A stretch of DNA of 29,117 nucleotides from JBNJEL01 sp051745835. Lineage in GTDB: Bacteria > Bacillota > Halanaerobiia > Halobacteroidales > Acetohalobiaceae. Shown piece by piece: positions 1 to 7,809 of this stretch. Location: contig JBNJEL010000011.1 of assembly GCA_051745835.1 (NCBI GenBank), forward strand, positions 1 through 29,117, given 5' to 3'. Numbering within the stretch: position 1 is the stretch's first letter; the number at the start of each line of letters is the position of its first letter. The notes under the pieces are model-generated. The model was not told the origin of the DNA. It saw only the letters and a program-made list of their open reading frames with translations, and searched no databases. Position numbers and translations under genes: made by a program.

Positions 1-1309
1 CTCCACCTGAATAATGTAAATCTTCAGTAAAAAGCTCTGTATTAAAATTATCACTAACTCGTCCTGCTTCAGCAAAAACTACTCCCTGTAAACGTGTCAT
101 TAGACTATCAAGAGGAAACCTTAGTTCCGTCTGGTAGAGAACAGAATTATTATCATAGAAACGATAGTAACGATAACCTCTCATAGTATTTAAATCTCCT
201 AATAGTGACATATCAAAAAATGGAGCATAAGTGTAAACATTCGCTCTAATATCACCAGTTCTAAATTTTTCTAATGCACTTCGTTCACCATCTTTTCTTT
301 GATCACCAGTAGTACTTTGAGTTCTCATTCTTACCGCTAAAGTAGCATCATCAAAAACAGGAATATACCTACGTGCATCAAAGGTTAACTTAGTATAATC
401 CCAATCATTATCCCCATCATGTCCTAATAAATTTAAACTCTTTTTAACTTTAGTTATCACCTTATAACCTTGTTGTGGATCAAGCTTATGATCTAAATTC
501 TGATTACGCCACGCTAAAGATAAAGTATCGGATTTGTAATCACTAGCTTGACTGGTTAATTCTTCGTAAGCATACTCAGCAATTAGATCATTATGTTCAT
601 CTAATTCATAAGTTAAGTTAATAGCTATATGATTATTCCAACCTTCATAATTTCTGTAACCATCTAACTTATCTCTATCTTGTTCTAAAGTGTTTAAGAT
701 TTCTTCCTCTTCAGAAGAAAGTGCATCTCTAATATCTTCTTCATTTTCTGCTTGATCTGTTGCTACTTTATATATAGCTTCTGCAGTAGACATTTTAGTA
801 CTATTCACTTTAATAGTATCTTGACTTTTCTTTAATTTTCCCCACTCTTCCAAAGCTCCAAAATACTCTTCGGAAATCTTCTCATCAGCACTATCATTAC
901 CAATTGCTCCATTCTTAATGTCATTATACTTAATTATCTTTAAATCACCACCTAAACTCAACTTATTACTCAATGGATAATCTCTAATTTGAGTAAAAGA
1001 AGTAAAAGTCTGACTACTAGGAGCATACATGCTAGCTGATATCATTTTTGTTTGATTATCGAATAGATCAGTATTATAGTAAAAATCTCCAACCATCACT
1101 CCAGCTTCATTAATATAATAAATAAATGGAAGATGTTTGCTTTCTGTATCTTTCTTGATCGTATAAAGTTCTTTAATATTATCTATTACTGATATTCCGC
1201 TATTATTCATCTTTGTTGTTTTGTCTGCTTCGATAGCTGGTGTTGTAATTAGATTAATAATTACTGCTAATACTAAACTAATTATTATTTGTTGAAAATT
1301 ATTTTTCAT
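1..1309 (-). CDS. Omp85/BamA-like outer-membrane beta-barrel protein (partial, C-terminus off the left edge)
   Basis: The minus frame is open from an ATG at 1309 to the window edge, giving 436 visible residues. The ATG follows an AAAGGAG ribosome binding site about 8 bases upstream. The N-terminus (MKNNFQQIIISLVLAVIINL) is a signal peptide, probably cleaved near TPAIEA. The body is rich in alternating polar/aromatic strands. Near the edge it carries a TMRGYRYYRF stretch followed by LYQTELRFPL, which resembles the RGY-containing barrel region of the bacterial surface antigen (D15/Omp85) family. I see no clear POTRA repeats in the roughly 100 residues after the signal peptide. Family knowledge suggests a BamA/TamA-type barrel in the outer membrane, with substrate unknown. 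A low-complexity acidic segment (EENEEDIRDALSSEEEE region) lies mid-protein. Confidence 0.75.
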   Translation of the reverse strand, partial: MKNNFQQIIISLVLAVIINLITTPAIEADKTTKMNNSGISVIDNIKELYTIKKDTESKHLPFIYYINEAGVMVGDFYYNTDLFDNQTKMISASMYAPSSQTFTSFTQIRDYPLSNKLSLGGDLKIIKYNDIKNGAIGNDSADEKISEEYFGALEEWGKLKKSQDTIKVNSTKMSTAEAIYKVATDQAENEEDIRDALSSEEEEILNTLEQDRDKLDGYRNYEGWNNHIAINLTYELDEHNDLIAEYAYEELTSQASDYKSDTLSLAWRNQNLDHKLDPQQGYKVITKVKKSLNLLGHDGDNDWDYTKLTFDARRYIPVFDDATLAVRMRTQSTTGDQRKDGERSALEKFRTGDIRANVYTYAPFFDMSLLGDLNTMRGYRYYRFYDNNSVLYQTELRFPLDSLMTRLQGVVFAEAGRVSDNFNTELFTEDLHYSGG

Positions 1310-1378
1310 TTTTATCTACTCCTTTTTTCTTTATTATATTTTTTATAATTTGTGATTAATTGATTATTTTGATTTTAT

Positions 1379-1403
1379 TTATATTCATATTCATATTCAT
1401 AAG
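1379..1403. repeat. Short tandem repeat, three ATATTC units
   Basis: Three consecutive ATATTC hexamers lie in the leader of the barrel gene, between its start and the upstream terminator. It is AT-rich simple sequence with no obvious function; slippage could alter leader length. Confidence 0.6.
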
Positions 1404-1455
1404 TGACTAAGTAGTAATAAACTAATATATCATTTATATTGTTGTTGATATTCCA

Positions 1456-1488
1456 ATAAAAAATATACTCTAGAGTTTAGAGTATATT
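1456..1488 (-). terminator. Intrinsic terminator after the HhH protein gene
   Basis: A perfect 11-bp inverted repeat (AATATACTCTA / TAGAGTATATT) encloses a 5-base loop. On the minus strand it is followed by TTTTTATTGG. It lies just downstream of the gene ending at 1526 and insulates it from the barrel gene. The stem is AT-rich, so efficiency may be modest. Confidence 0.65.
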
Positions 1489-1525
1489 AAAGTGCAGTTA
1501 TAAGATTAATAAAAAAACTAAATTA

Positions 1526-1951
1526 TCAACCTCTAACCACAAAATTTACTGCAGACTGCAAGCCCTTCTGACCAATATGCTTTCCTTCTTGCCAGCTATT
1601 GCTATTATATAACAATTTATACTCACAACCTTCAGCTAAATTAAAACAGCCTGTCCACTTTTGATAATTCTTAATTAATGAGTATCTACTATCATTAACA
1701 TTCCAATTGTTTTGATCACCTACTATAAATAAGTTATTAATCTCTTCTGTAATATTATAATTAGTAGGATTAAAGCTAACTTCATAAAGATCATAATAAT
1801 TCTTAATTCTTGTAAAAATTGAAGAGCCAATTCCTTTAACCTGCTTTAACTCTTCAAAATTATAAATTTCTGTTGACTCCTTTAATATTCTATCTGCTGT
1901 ACTAGCGCCAATTCCTTTAATCGAGGTTAAATCTTCTCTCTTTAAAATCAT
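1526..1951 (-). CDS. Small HhH protein with a carbohydrate-binding-like C-terminal domain
   Basis: 141 residues, starting at an ATG preceded by a strong AGGAGGTGA site. Residues about 7-52 contain two helix-hairpin-helix motifs (IKGIGASTADRIL and VKGIGSSIFTRI) like those of ComEA and RuvA that bind DNA backbone. Residues about 72-125 read LFIVGDQNNW, then KWTGCFNLAEGCEYKLLYN, the pattern of a CBM48/CBM20-type beta-sandwich (xVGxFNxW ... G.yeYK). There is no signal peptide or membrane segment, so it is probably cytoplasmic. It sits alone between the barrel gene and the divergent lipoprotein, with its own terminator. The function is unknown; the HhH call is firm and the sandwich domain is a fold-level impression. 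Confidence 0.7.
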   Translation of the reverse strand: MILKREDLTSIKGIGASTADRILKESTEIYNFEELKQVKGIGSSIFTRIKNYYDLYEVSFNPTNYNITEEINNLFIVGDQNNWNVNDSRYSLIKNYQKWTGCFNLAEGCEYKLLYNSNSWQEGKHIGQKGLQSAVNFVVRG

Positions 1952-2126
1952 TACTTCACCTCCTAATTAATCAATACTTAATTTTCTATTTCTACTATTT
2001 TGTACATTTTCCTGCTTCTATGAATCAAAAATAAGTATAATTTAAATTCTATAAATCAATTCACCAAAGTATAGATAAGTTTATCCACACACTCTAAATG
2101 AAATAAGAAAACACTCTTGATCAAAA

Positions 2127-2155
2127 TTGACACAAAAAATAATCATATTAATAAT
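2127..2155 (+). promoter_or_regulatory. Sigma-70/SigA promoter of the CAP lipoprotein gene
   Basis: A perfect TTGACA (2127-2132), a 17-base spacer and AATAAT (2150-2155, 5/6 to consensus) predict a start near 2162, about 50 bases before the ATG. It is the only good + strand promoter in the divergent gap 1952-2211. Confidence 0.75.
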
Positions 2156-2211
2156 CAATCAAACAGATAATATAACTACCTACTACTCAAAATTGAAAGG
2201 AGATTATAAAT

Positions 2212-3048
2212 ATGCAAAAGAGATTTACCATGATAATCATTCTAATTTTAATTCCACTATTAGCAATTGGATGTGCTAACCAACAACCTAAACAGGAGAG
2301 TAAAGAGAAAGAATTAGCCAAACCGGAAACTTCATCTATCTTTCTTGAAAATGAAGTAGAAGACTGCAAAATCACTACTAATAACACTGAGGTAAAATCA
2401 GGAGCGGGTGATAATTATACTACTATCACTACACTCAATAAGAATGATACCTCCGAAGTATTAGGAGAGATAGATAATTGGTATGTCATACGGCTTGAGA
2501 ATAATAAAATTGGATGTATAGATTCCAATAAAGCCCAACCAATTATCAAAGAAGACAAACCTCAACGCAAACCTCAACCACAGCCTACTCCAAAGCCAAA
2601 TAAAGATAATCAAGAACAGAATCAAGAAAATAATGAAAGCGCAACTCCTGTACAAGAACTATCTAGTATGGAGCAGAAGATGGTTGAGCTAGTCAATCAA
2701 GCTCGTAGAAATAATGATGTACCACCTATTAAAGCTGATAATGAACTTACTAGTATTGCTAGAAAAAAATCTGCAGATATGGTCAAAAATAATTACTTTA
2801 GTCACTACTCTCCTACCTATGGTAGCCCATTTGATATGTTAGATAGATTCGGAGTTAAGTATCAACAAGCGGGAGAGAATATAGCTGGTAATTCATCAGT
2901 TGTTGATGCTCAACGCTCTCTAATGAACTCTCAAGGACATAAGGAGAATATTCTAAATCCTAATTATACTCATGTAGGAATAGGAATCAAATCTAGCGAG
3001 AAGTATGGTTATATCTTCACTCAATTCTTTATTAGCAAACCTCAATAA
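2212..3048 (+). CDS. CAP (SCP/YkwD-like) domain lipoprotein with SH3b domain
   Basis: 278 residues, with start ATG preceded by AAAGGAGA. The N-terminus is a lipoprotein signal with lipobox LAIGC, so Cys21 is probably lipidated and membrane-anchored. Residues about 50-110 resemble an SH3b (SH3_3) domain (TTNNTEVKSGAGDNYTTITT, then WYVIRL). A proline/glutamine/asparagine-rich linker (about 115-145) follows. Residues about 150-278 form a CAP domain of the YkwD type: MVELVNQARRNN, FSHYSPTYGSPFDML, AGENIAG and HKENILNPNYTHVGIG. Bacterial CAP/SH3b proteins are usually cell-envelope or spore-associated and of uncertain biochemical role. It is monocistronic, with its own promoter and terminator, and is the only + strand gene in the window. 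Confidence 0.9.
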   Translation: MQKRFTMIIILILIPLLAIGCANQQPKQESKEKELAKPETSSIFLENEVEDCKITTNNTEVKSGAGDNYTTITTLNKNDTSEVLGEIDNWYVIRLENNKIGCIDSNKAQPIIKEDKPQRKPQPQPTPKPNKDNQEQNQENNESATPVQELSSMEQKMVELVNQARRNNDVPPIKADNELTSIARKKSADMVKNNYFSHYSPTYGSPFDMLDRFGVKYQQAGENIAGNSSVVDAQRSLMNSQGHKENILNPNYTHVGIGIKSSEKYGYIFTQFFISKPQ

Positions 3049-3055
3049 ATTAATT

Positions 3056-3085
3056 AAAGCCCGCTTAATTAAGCGGGCTTTTCTT
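3056..3085. terminator. Bidirectional intrinsic terminator
   Basis: A perfect 11-bp GC-rich stem (AAAGCCCGCTT / AAGCGGGCTTT) with an AATT loop is followed by TTCTT on the + strand and a T-rich run on the minus strand. It lies between two convergent genes (ends at 3048 and 3145) and probably serves both. Confidence 0.9.
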
Positions 3086-3144
3086 ATTTATTATCTACTA
3101 TATGTCCAGTTACTCTAACTGTGCAAGCAAAATCACCGCTTAAA

Positions 3145-3675
3145 CTACTCACTTTCAGGTACGCAGATAATCTGACCTACTAATATTGCTTCTGGATTAA
3201 CTTCAGAATTTATCTCGATTAAACTATCAACTGTCACGCCAAACTTCCTGGCAATAGAGTAAAAAGAATCTCCGCCTCTAACCTCATATGGAACAGCATT
3301 CTCAGGACATTCAACCGGTGGAACTGCTACCGGCACGCAGATAATCTCACCAATACTTAAATTGTTGGGTTCTAAACGCGGATTAGCCTCCTCTAAATCA
3401 GCAACAGAAATATTAAACTTCTCTGCAATCTCATACAGTGTATCACCCGGCCGAATCTGATAATAATTACCGTTAGGACAGGATGGAAAACGCTCCTGTA
3501 AAGGCAGACAGATCCTTTGTCCAACTTGCAAATTATCAGGATCAACCCCCGGATTAGCACCAATCAAAGCTGGAACTGTCGTCTCAAAACGTTGGGTTAA
3601 TTGAAAGAATGTATCTTCTTCACGTACTATATAGCCTACTGTATTCGGTGGACACTCCTTAAAATCATCAGTCAT
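3145..3675 (-). CDS. Triple LysM-domain protein
   Basis: 176 residues built almost entirely of three LysM repeats at about 14-57, 71-114 and 128-171. Each has the Y.[IV]R..DT/S...I...F......L...NP core and ends in VGQ/IGE-x-IC-[LV]P. Every repeat is preceded by a CP dipeptide and ends with Cys, giving a regular six-cysteine pattern that could form disulfides between repeats. LysM binds N-acetylglucosamine polymers such as peptidoglycan or spore cortex. No signal peptide is visible, so export would be non-classical, or the protein may act in the mother cell during sporulation like SafA-type coat/cortex proteins (inference). The start is well supported by AAGGAGGAGGG upstream of the ATG. It is monocistronic. 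Confidence 0.85.
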   Translation of the reverse strand: MTDDFKECPPNTVGYIVREEDTFFQLTQRFETTVPALIGANPGVDPDNLQVGQRICLPLQERFPSCPNGNYYQIRPGDTLYEIAEKFNISVADLEEANPRLEPNNLSIGEIICVPVAVPPVECPENAVPYEVRGGDSFYSIARKFGVTVDSLIEINSEVNPEAILVGQIICVPESE

Positions 3676-3751
3676 AAAATCCCTCCTCCTTATAATAATA
3701 TATTGCAGCTAACTAAAAAATGTTATTTAAACTACAAAAATAATCAATAAA

Positions 3752-3784
3752 ACAAAAAAACTCACAACCATTAACAGTTGTGAG
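3752..3784 (-). terminator. Intrinsic terminator of the maturation operon
   Basis: An 8-bp stem (CTCACAAC / GTTGTGAG) with an 8-base loop is followed on the minus strand by TTTTTTTGTTTT. It lies about 55 bases beyond the stop of the MoeA-like gene and ends the purine island. Confidence 0.85.
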
Positions 3785-3837
3785 AGATTTAAACATGATT
3801 AAATTATAGATTAATCGTTAAATAATAAAACTTAAAA

Positions 3838-4863
3838 TTAACCTTTACCAAAAGAACAATTAGGATAGCGACATACTTCACACTTTAAACATAATCCGCC
3901 GTGAGCGAAATCAATAATATCTTCTCGCGTCAAACGTTCCCCAGCTAATACTCGTGGAAAGACCAAATCGAAGACAGTCGTCTCATTATACATACCGCAA
4001 GCTGGGATCCCTAAAATAGGCACTTCATCTAAATAAGCCATTGTAAACATCGAGCCAGGTAATACCGGTGCTCCATAAGTGATTATCTCTGCTCCTGTCT
4101 TCTTAATACTCTGCGGAGTTACATCATCAGGATCTACCGACATACCGCCACTTACAATTAACACTTCCGCTCCTGCTTCCACTAACTCTAAAATTTCCTG
4201 CTTAATCTGTTCCTTGTCATCAGGTGCATATCTTACATCTAACACCTCGCCATTTAAATTCTCAATCTTATCTTTTAAGACCGGCGCAAACTTATCTTCT
4301 ATCTCTCCCGAATAAACTTCACTACCAGTTACTACAATACCAATCTGATAATTAATATAAGGCTTAATCTTAATTAGACCATCAGCAAACTTTCCACCAG
4401 TTTTTTCTACTTCTTGGAGCTCCTCTTCATCAATAATTAAAGGATTAATTCGAGTTCCTCCTACAGAACGTCCTGCAGTTACTGGAGTATTATTATGCAA
4501 AGTAGCTAAAATTAAATTATCAAAAACATTAATCTCTTGTAATCCTTGCTTATCAACTTTAAGCAAGCCCTGTTGAGCACTTACTAAGCTAACTTTCCCC
4601 TCACTAGGACCTTCTAACTCAATCCCTGCTCCTTGTACCGCTTCGCCAATTCTAATTGCTGCTTCATCTTCATGACACTGATCTTCATCTAATTCAAAAG
4701 AATAGATATGACGTTTTCCCATCCGCTTTAGCACAGCTATATCCTCTTCTTTAACCACATGTCCTTTCTTAAACCTAGGACCCTTAAACTCATCAGGAAT
4801 TATCTGTGTCATATCATGAGCTAAAACCATACCAACTGCTTCTTCTACCGGAACCTTCTTCAT
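3838..4863 (-). CDS. MoeA-like molybdopterin-binding protein with Cys-rich tail
   Basis: 341 residues. The C-terminal half (about 170-315) is a MoCF/MoaB-MoeA domain: GIVVTGSEVYSG, then LIVSGGMSVDPDDVTP, PVLPGSMF and GIPACGMYNET, which match the molybdopterin/ADP-ribose-like binding loops of MoeA and MogA. The first 165 residues resemble part of MoeA (AVGMVLAHDMTQ) but are shorter than full MoeA (about 400 residues). The extreme C-terminus has four cysteines at 325, 328, 331 and 336 (CLKCEVC...NC), which could hold a metal or an Fe-S/sulfur centre. Such MoeA-like proteins accompany molybdenum hydroxylases, particularly selenium-linked ones. It is the last gene of the island, 29 bases after the XdhC-family gene and probably cotranscribed with it; both would serve cofactor insertion. 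Confidence 0.8.
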   Translation of the reverse strand: MKKVPVEEAVGMVLAHDMTQIIPDEFKGPRFKKGHVVKEEDIAVLKRMGKRHIYSFELDEDQCHEDEAAIRIGEAVQGAGIELEGPSEGKVSLVSAQQGLLKVDKQGLQEINVFDNLILATLHNNTPVTAGRSVGGTRINPLIIDEEELQEVEKTGGKFADGLIKIKPYINYQIGIVVTGSEVYSGEIEDKFAPVLKDKIENLNGEVLDVRYAPDDKEQIKQEILELVEAGAEVLIVSGGMSVDPDDVTPQSIKKTGAEIITYGAPVLPGSMFTMAYLDEVPILGIPACGMYNETTVFDLVFPRVLAGERLTREDIIDFAHGGLCLKCEVCRYPNCSFGKG

Positions 4864-4892
4864 TATTAACTTCCCTCCATAATTAAATAAGC

Positions 4893-5978
4893 TTAATCAT
4901 CCCTTACTGTAATTGATTCAATATAGACTTCCATACGACCACCACAGACCATACCTTCTTCTGCTGCTAAATCATTAGATAGATCAAGAGTGTGAACATA
5001 AGGCTTTAATCTACCCTGAATTACTTCCAATGCTTTCTGCCTTACTTCTGCTTCACTACAGCCGCCGCCAATAGTACCACAGGTTCTACCATCCGGTAGA
5101 ATAACCATCTTAGAACCAGCATGTCTAGGTGTTGAACCACTAGTATTAATGATAGTAGCTAAAGCTAACTGTTCATAATCTTCATCATAATCAGCTAAAA
5201 ATCGAAGTGCTTCCTCTCCTACTACATTATTAACCTGCTTTTGAGTGCGGTGTACTTTAATAATCTCAGCTAAAATACTAATAGCTATCTCGCCAGGAGT
5301 TTCAGAACTAATATCGATTCCAATTGGAGCATGAACTTGTTTAATCTTCTCTTCTGCAACCCCTGCATTGCGTAACCGATCAAAGATTCCTATTACTCGC
5401 CGCTGACTACCTAACATCCCAATATAATGTACTGGAATATTAATAATCTGCTTCAAACAGTCATAATCATGTTTATGCCCGCGAGTAGCAATCACTATAT
5501 AATCACTTTCTTGAACATTAAGTGTAGTTGATATATCCTCAAATCCAGTACAGATTACATCCTCAGCTTCTGGAAAACGCTTACGATTAGCAAATGAGGC
5601 TCGATCATCAACAATAACTACTTCAAAATCTAACTCCTTAACAAATTTATAAAGTGCTTCTCCTACATTCCCACCACCAAAAATTATTAATCGTGAATTT
5701 GGTACAAATGGTTCTACTAATAATTCCAAACTTGAGGTTGATAACTGTCTAATCTCTCCCATCTGCAAAGCAGCTGTAGCAGAATCTACTATTTCGTTTA
5801 ACTCTTTATCTTCTAAACTATCAGCAACGAAATCCATTCTAACTTGCCCATCACTATCAATTAATAGCTTCTGACCGTTCAACCCTGGTTTAGATTGAGA
5901 ATTCATAACTGTCACAAGAGCCATCTGTTCCTTATCTTGAATCCGATCTAATAATTCTGAATAAACCTGTAGAGTCAT
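4893..5978 (-). CDS. XdhC/CoxI-family molybdenum hydroxylase maturation factor
   Basis: 361 residues. XdhC proteins bind molybdenum cofactor, promote its sulfuration and insert it into xanthine dehydrogenases. The order here is unusual. An N-terminal stretch (about 1-75) looks like a degenerate XdhC_CoxI domain. A Rossmann domain follows (about 95-235; LIIFGGGNVGEALYKF, VVIVDDRASFANRKRFP, YIVIATRGHKHD, YIGMLGSQRR). An intact XdhC_CoxI domain is at the C-terminus (LATIINTSGSTPRHAGSKM, then GTIGGGCSEAEVR and GMVCGGRMEVYIE). The ribosome binding site AGGAAAGGGAA precedes the ATG. An extended -10 promoter lies just upstream, so this gene and the MoeA-like gene form a two-gene maturation operon separate from sdaAB-sdaAA. 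It is not the 2Fe-2S subunit that E. coli calls XdhC. Confidence 0.88.
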   Translation of the reverse strand: MTLQVYSELLDRIQDKEQMALVTVMNSQSKPGLNGQKLLIDSDGQVRMDFVADSLEDKELNEIVDSATAALQMGEIRQLSTSSLELLVEPFVPNSRLIIFGGGNVGEALYKFVKELDFEVVIVDDRASFANRKRFPEAEDVICTGFEDISTTLNVQESDYIVIATRGHKHDYDCLKQIINIPVHYIGMLGSQRRVIGIFDRLRNAGVAEEKIKQVHAPIGIDISSETPGEIAISILAEIIKVHRTQKQVNNVVGEEALRFLADYDEDYEQLALATIINTSGSTPRHAGSKMVILPDGRTCGTIGGGCSEAEVRQKALEVIQGRLKPYVHTLDLSNDLAAEEGMVCGGRMEVYIESITVRDD

Positions 5979-6017
5979 AATTAAATTCCCTTTCCTTTGC
6001 TTAATATTGTTAAACTA

Positions 6018-6026
6018 ATTATAACA
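6018..6026 (-). promoter_or_regulatory. Extended -10 promoter of the maturation operon
   Basis: The minus strand reads TGTTATAAT, a perfect TGn-TATAAT extended -10 with no convincing -35. It lies 40 bases upstream of the XdhC-family start in the 115-base gap after sdaAA. Confidence 0.55.
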
Positions 6027-6093
6027 TCGTTATCCTACAATTTAAATAATGAACTTAAAAATAAGCAGCTAAGTTAATCTAATGATACTTAGC

Positions 6094-6975
6094 CTAATCT
6101 TCATTCCTAAACTCATCTTTAATAGCACAGCCAGTCTTAGTAGCTGCTAAACCTCCTTGAGCTGTTTCCTTTAAGGTATCCGGTAGCGAATCGCCTACCT
6201 CCTTCATCGCAGCAATAACTTCATCGGCTGGAATAACACTCTCTACACCAGCTAATGCCATCTCTGCTGCTGTTAAAGCATTAGTAGCTCCCATTGCATT
6301 ACGTTTAATACACGGAATCTCTACTAAACCAGCTACTGGATCACAGACCAAACCTAAGATACACTTTAAAGTAATAGCTACAGCATCAGCTATCTGCTGT
6401 TTAGAACCACCTAAAAGATAAGTTATTGCTCCTGCTGTCATTCCTGCAGCACTACCACACTCTGCTTGACAACCACCTTCTGCTCCAGCTACACAAGCTT
6501 GCTTTGCAATTACTAAACCAATTCCCGAAGCTACAAAGAGTGCTTCTATTACTTCTTCATCACTAATCTCTCGTTCCTCAGCAATAGTTAATAATGCTCC
6601 TGGTAAGATACCACATGAACCTGCCGTAGGTACAGCTACAATCCTACCCATTGAAGCATTAACTTCCGAAACTGCTAATGCTTTAGCAATCGCTTGAGAA
6701 ACTATAGAACCAGTTATTGAACCTTGTTCCTTATATGATTCATATACTAATCTACCATCACCACCGACTAATGAACTCATTGTAGTCATCTCTTCAGTTA
6801 ATCCGCGTTCCACTGCTTCCTTCATTACTTGCAGTGATCTAGACATTTGCTGTTCAATTTCAGTTCGCGATTGCTCAGAACTCTCTACCTCACGGCGAAT
6901 TACTACTTCAGGAATTGTAATTTGATTATTCTCAGCTATTTCGATCAACTCAGTAATACTCTCAAAATCATACAT
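6094..6975 (-). CDS. sdaAA: L-serine dehydratase, iron-sulfur alpha subunit
   Basis: 293 residues, full length for SdaAA. It deaminates L-serine to pyruvate and ammonia using an oxygen-sensitive [4Fe-4S] cluster. Family motifs are clear: GSCGILPGALLTIAEE, CVAGAEGGCQAECGSAAGM, CDPVAGLVEIPCIKRNAMG and the terminal GGLAATKTGC. The ATG follows GGAGG with an 11-base spacing. The gene starts 19 bases after sdaAB, so the two subunits are translated from one message. Position in a purine-degradation island, next to glyA, suggests it completes the route glycine to serine to pyruvate known from purinolytic clostridia (inference from context). Confidence 0.95.
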   Translation of the reverse strand: MYDFESITELIEIAENNQITIPEVVIRREVESSEQSRTEIEQQMSRSLQVMKEAVERGLTEEMTTMSSLVGGDGRLVYESYKEQGSITGSIVSQAIAKALAVSEVNASMGRIVAVPTAGSCGILPGALLTIAEEREISDEEVIEALFVASGIGLVIAKQACVAGAEGGCQAECGSAAGMTAGAITYLLGGSKQQIADAVAITLKCILGLVCDPVAGLVEIPCIKRNAMGATNALTAAEMALAGVESVIPADEVIAAMKEVGDSLPDTLKETAQGGLAATKTGCAIKDEFRNED

Positions 6976-6994
6976 CTATTCTATTACCTCCTCT

Positions 6995-7666
6995 CTACTT
7001 AATCTGCTTAACTGCTTGAACTTTATTCACGCCGTCAATTTCCTCCATTGCTGTTACACCTGCTTGGTCTAACCGCTGATCCAGTTCAATAATTGCTACA
7101 GCTTCACCGCCCTTAGTCAATCTAATCACTGTCATATAAGCAATATTTAAGTCATTGTCAACTAAAACTTGACCTATCTTAGCTATCCTACCAGGGCGAT
7201 CATCATGAATAGCAATCAATGTAAAGTTTTCACCGGTAAGTTCTACTTCCATGCCATTTAATTCAGTTATAACTATATTACCTCCACCGATTGATGAACC
7301 TACTACTGTAGTTAATTCACCATTAATATCCTCAACTACTAACTTAGCAGTATTAGGATGCACATTATCCAAATCTTGAGGGATAAATTCAAACTCAATT
7401 CCTTTATCTTTAGCTATTCTAAATGAATCCTTAATTAAACTACTCTCCGTAGAAAAACCTAATAGTCCACCAATTAATGCTCTATCTGTCCCATGACCTT
7501 GATAAGTCTCTTTAAAAGAACCATGCAAAAATACTTTAACATAATCAATCTTCTCACCTACTATATCTCTAGTCATCTTACCAATTCTAACTGCTCCAGC
7601 AGTATGAGAACTAGATGGGCCAATCATCACTGGTCCTACAGTATCAAACAAACTTAATGTACCCAT
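6995..7666 (-). CDS. sdaAB: L-serine dehydratase, beta subunit with ACT domain
   Basis: 223 residues. It begins LSLFDTVGPVMIGPSSSHTAGAVRIG, the conserved N-terminus of SdaAB, which contributes serine-binding loops to the heterodimer. Residues about 147-220 form an ACT domain (FTLIAIHDDRPGRIAKIGQVLVDNDLNIAYM), a likely ligand-responsive regulatory module. The ATG is preceded by AAGGAGGG. The gene is first in the sdaAB-sdaAA pair, downstream of the glyA terminator. A small hairpin (TCACTA / TAGTGA, 7682-7698) lies immediately upstream of the ribosome binding site. No clear promoter was found in the 90 bases between the terminator and the start. Confidence 0.95.
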   Translation of the reverse strand: MGTLSLFDTVGPVMIGPSSSHTAGAVRIGKMTRDIVGEKIDYVKVFLHGSFKETYQGHGTDRALIGGLLGFSTESSLIKDSFRIAKDKGIEFEFIPQDLDNVHPNTAKLVVEDINGELTTVVGSSIGGGNIVITELNGMEVELTGENFTLIAIHDDRPGRIAKIGQVLVDNDLNIAYMTVIRLTKGGEAVAIIELDQRLDQAGVTAMEEIDGVNKVQAVKQIK

Positions 7667-7681
7667 TAAATCCCTCCTTAA

Positions 7682-7698
7682 TCACTAGAATTTAGTGA
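7682..7698 (-). other. Small hairpin in the sdaAB leader
   Basis: A perfect 6-bp inverted repeat (TCACTA / TAGTGA) with a 5-base AT loop ends about 5 bases before the AAGGAGGG site of sdaAB. On the minus strand it is preceded, not followed, by a T-run, so it is not a terminator for this strand. It could influence initiation or be an operator. Confidence 0.4.
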
Positions 7699-7755
7699 AA
7701 AAACTAACAACTATCAGAAAAAATAAATTAGACATTAAAATAGACTTTACTACAT

Positions 7756-7792
7756 AAAAAAAGTCTGACTCCTATAAAAATAGCAGCCAGAC
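7756..7792 (-). terminator. Intrinsic terminator of glyA
   Basis: On the minus strand GTCTG-g-CT-g-CTAT pairs with ATAG-g-AG-t-CAGAC around a TTTT loop, followed by seven T. It lies 18 bases beyond the glyA stop and separates glyA from sdaAB. Confidence 0.85.
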
Positions 7793-7809
7793 CTTAAGTA
7801 AGTATCTAT

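Noticed and set aside
2187..2655. Minus-strand open frames opposite the CAP lipoprotein
   Set aside because: They lack ribosome binding sites and family features, and lie antisense to a well-supported gene.
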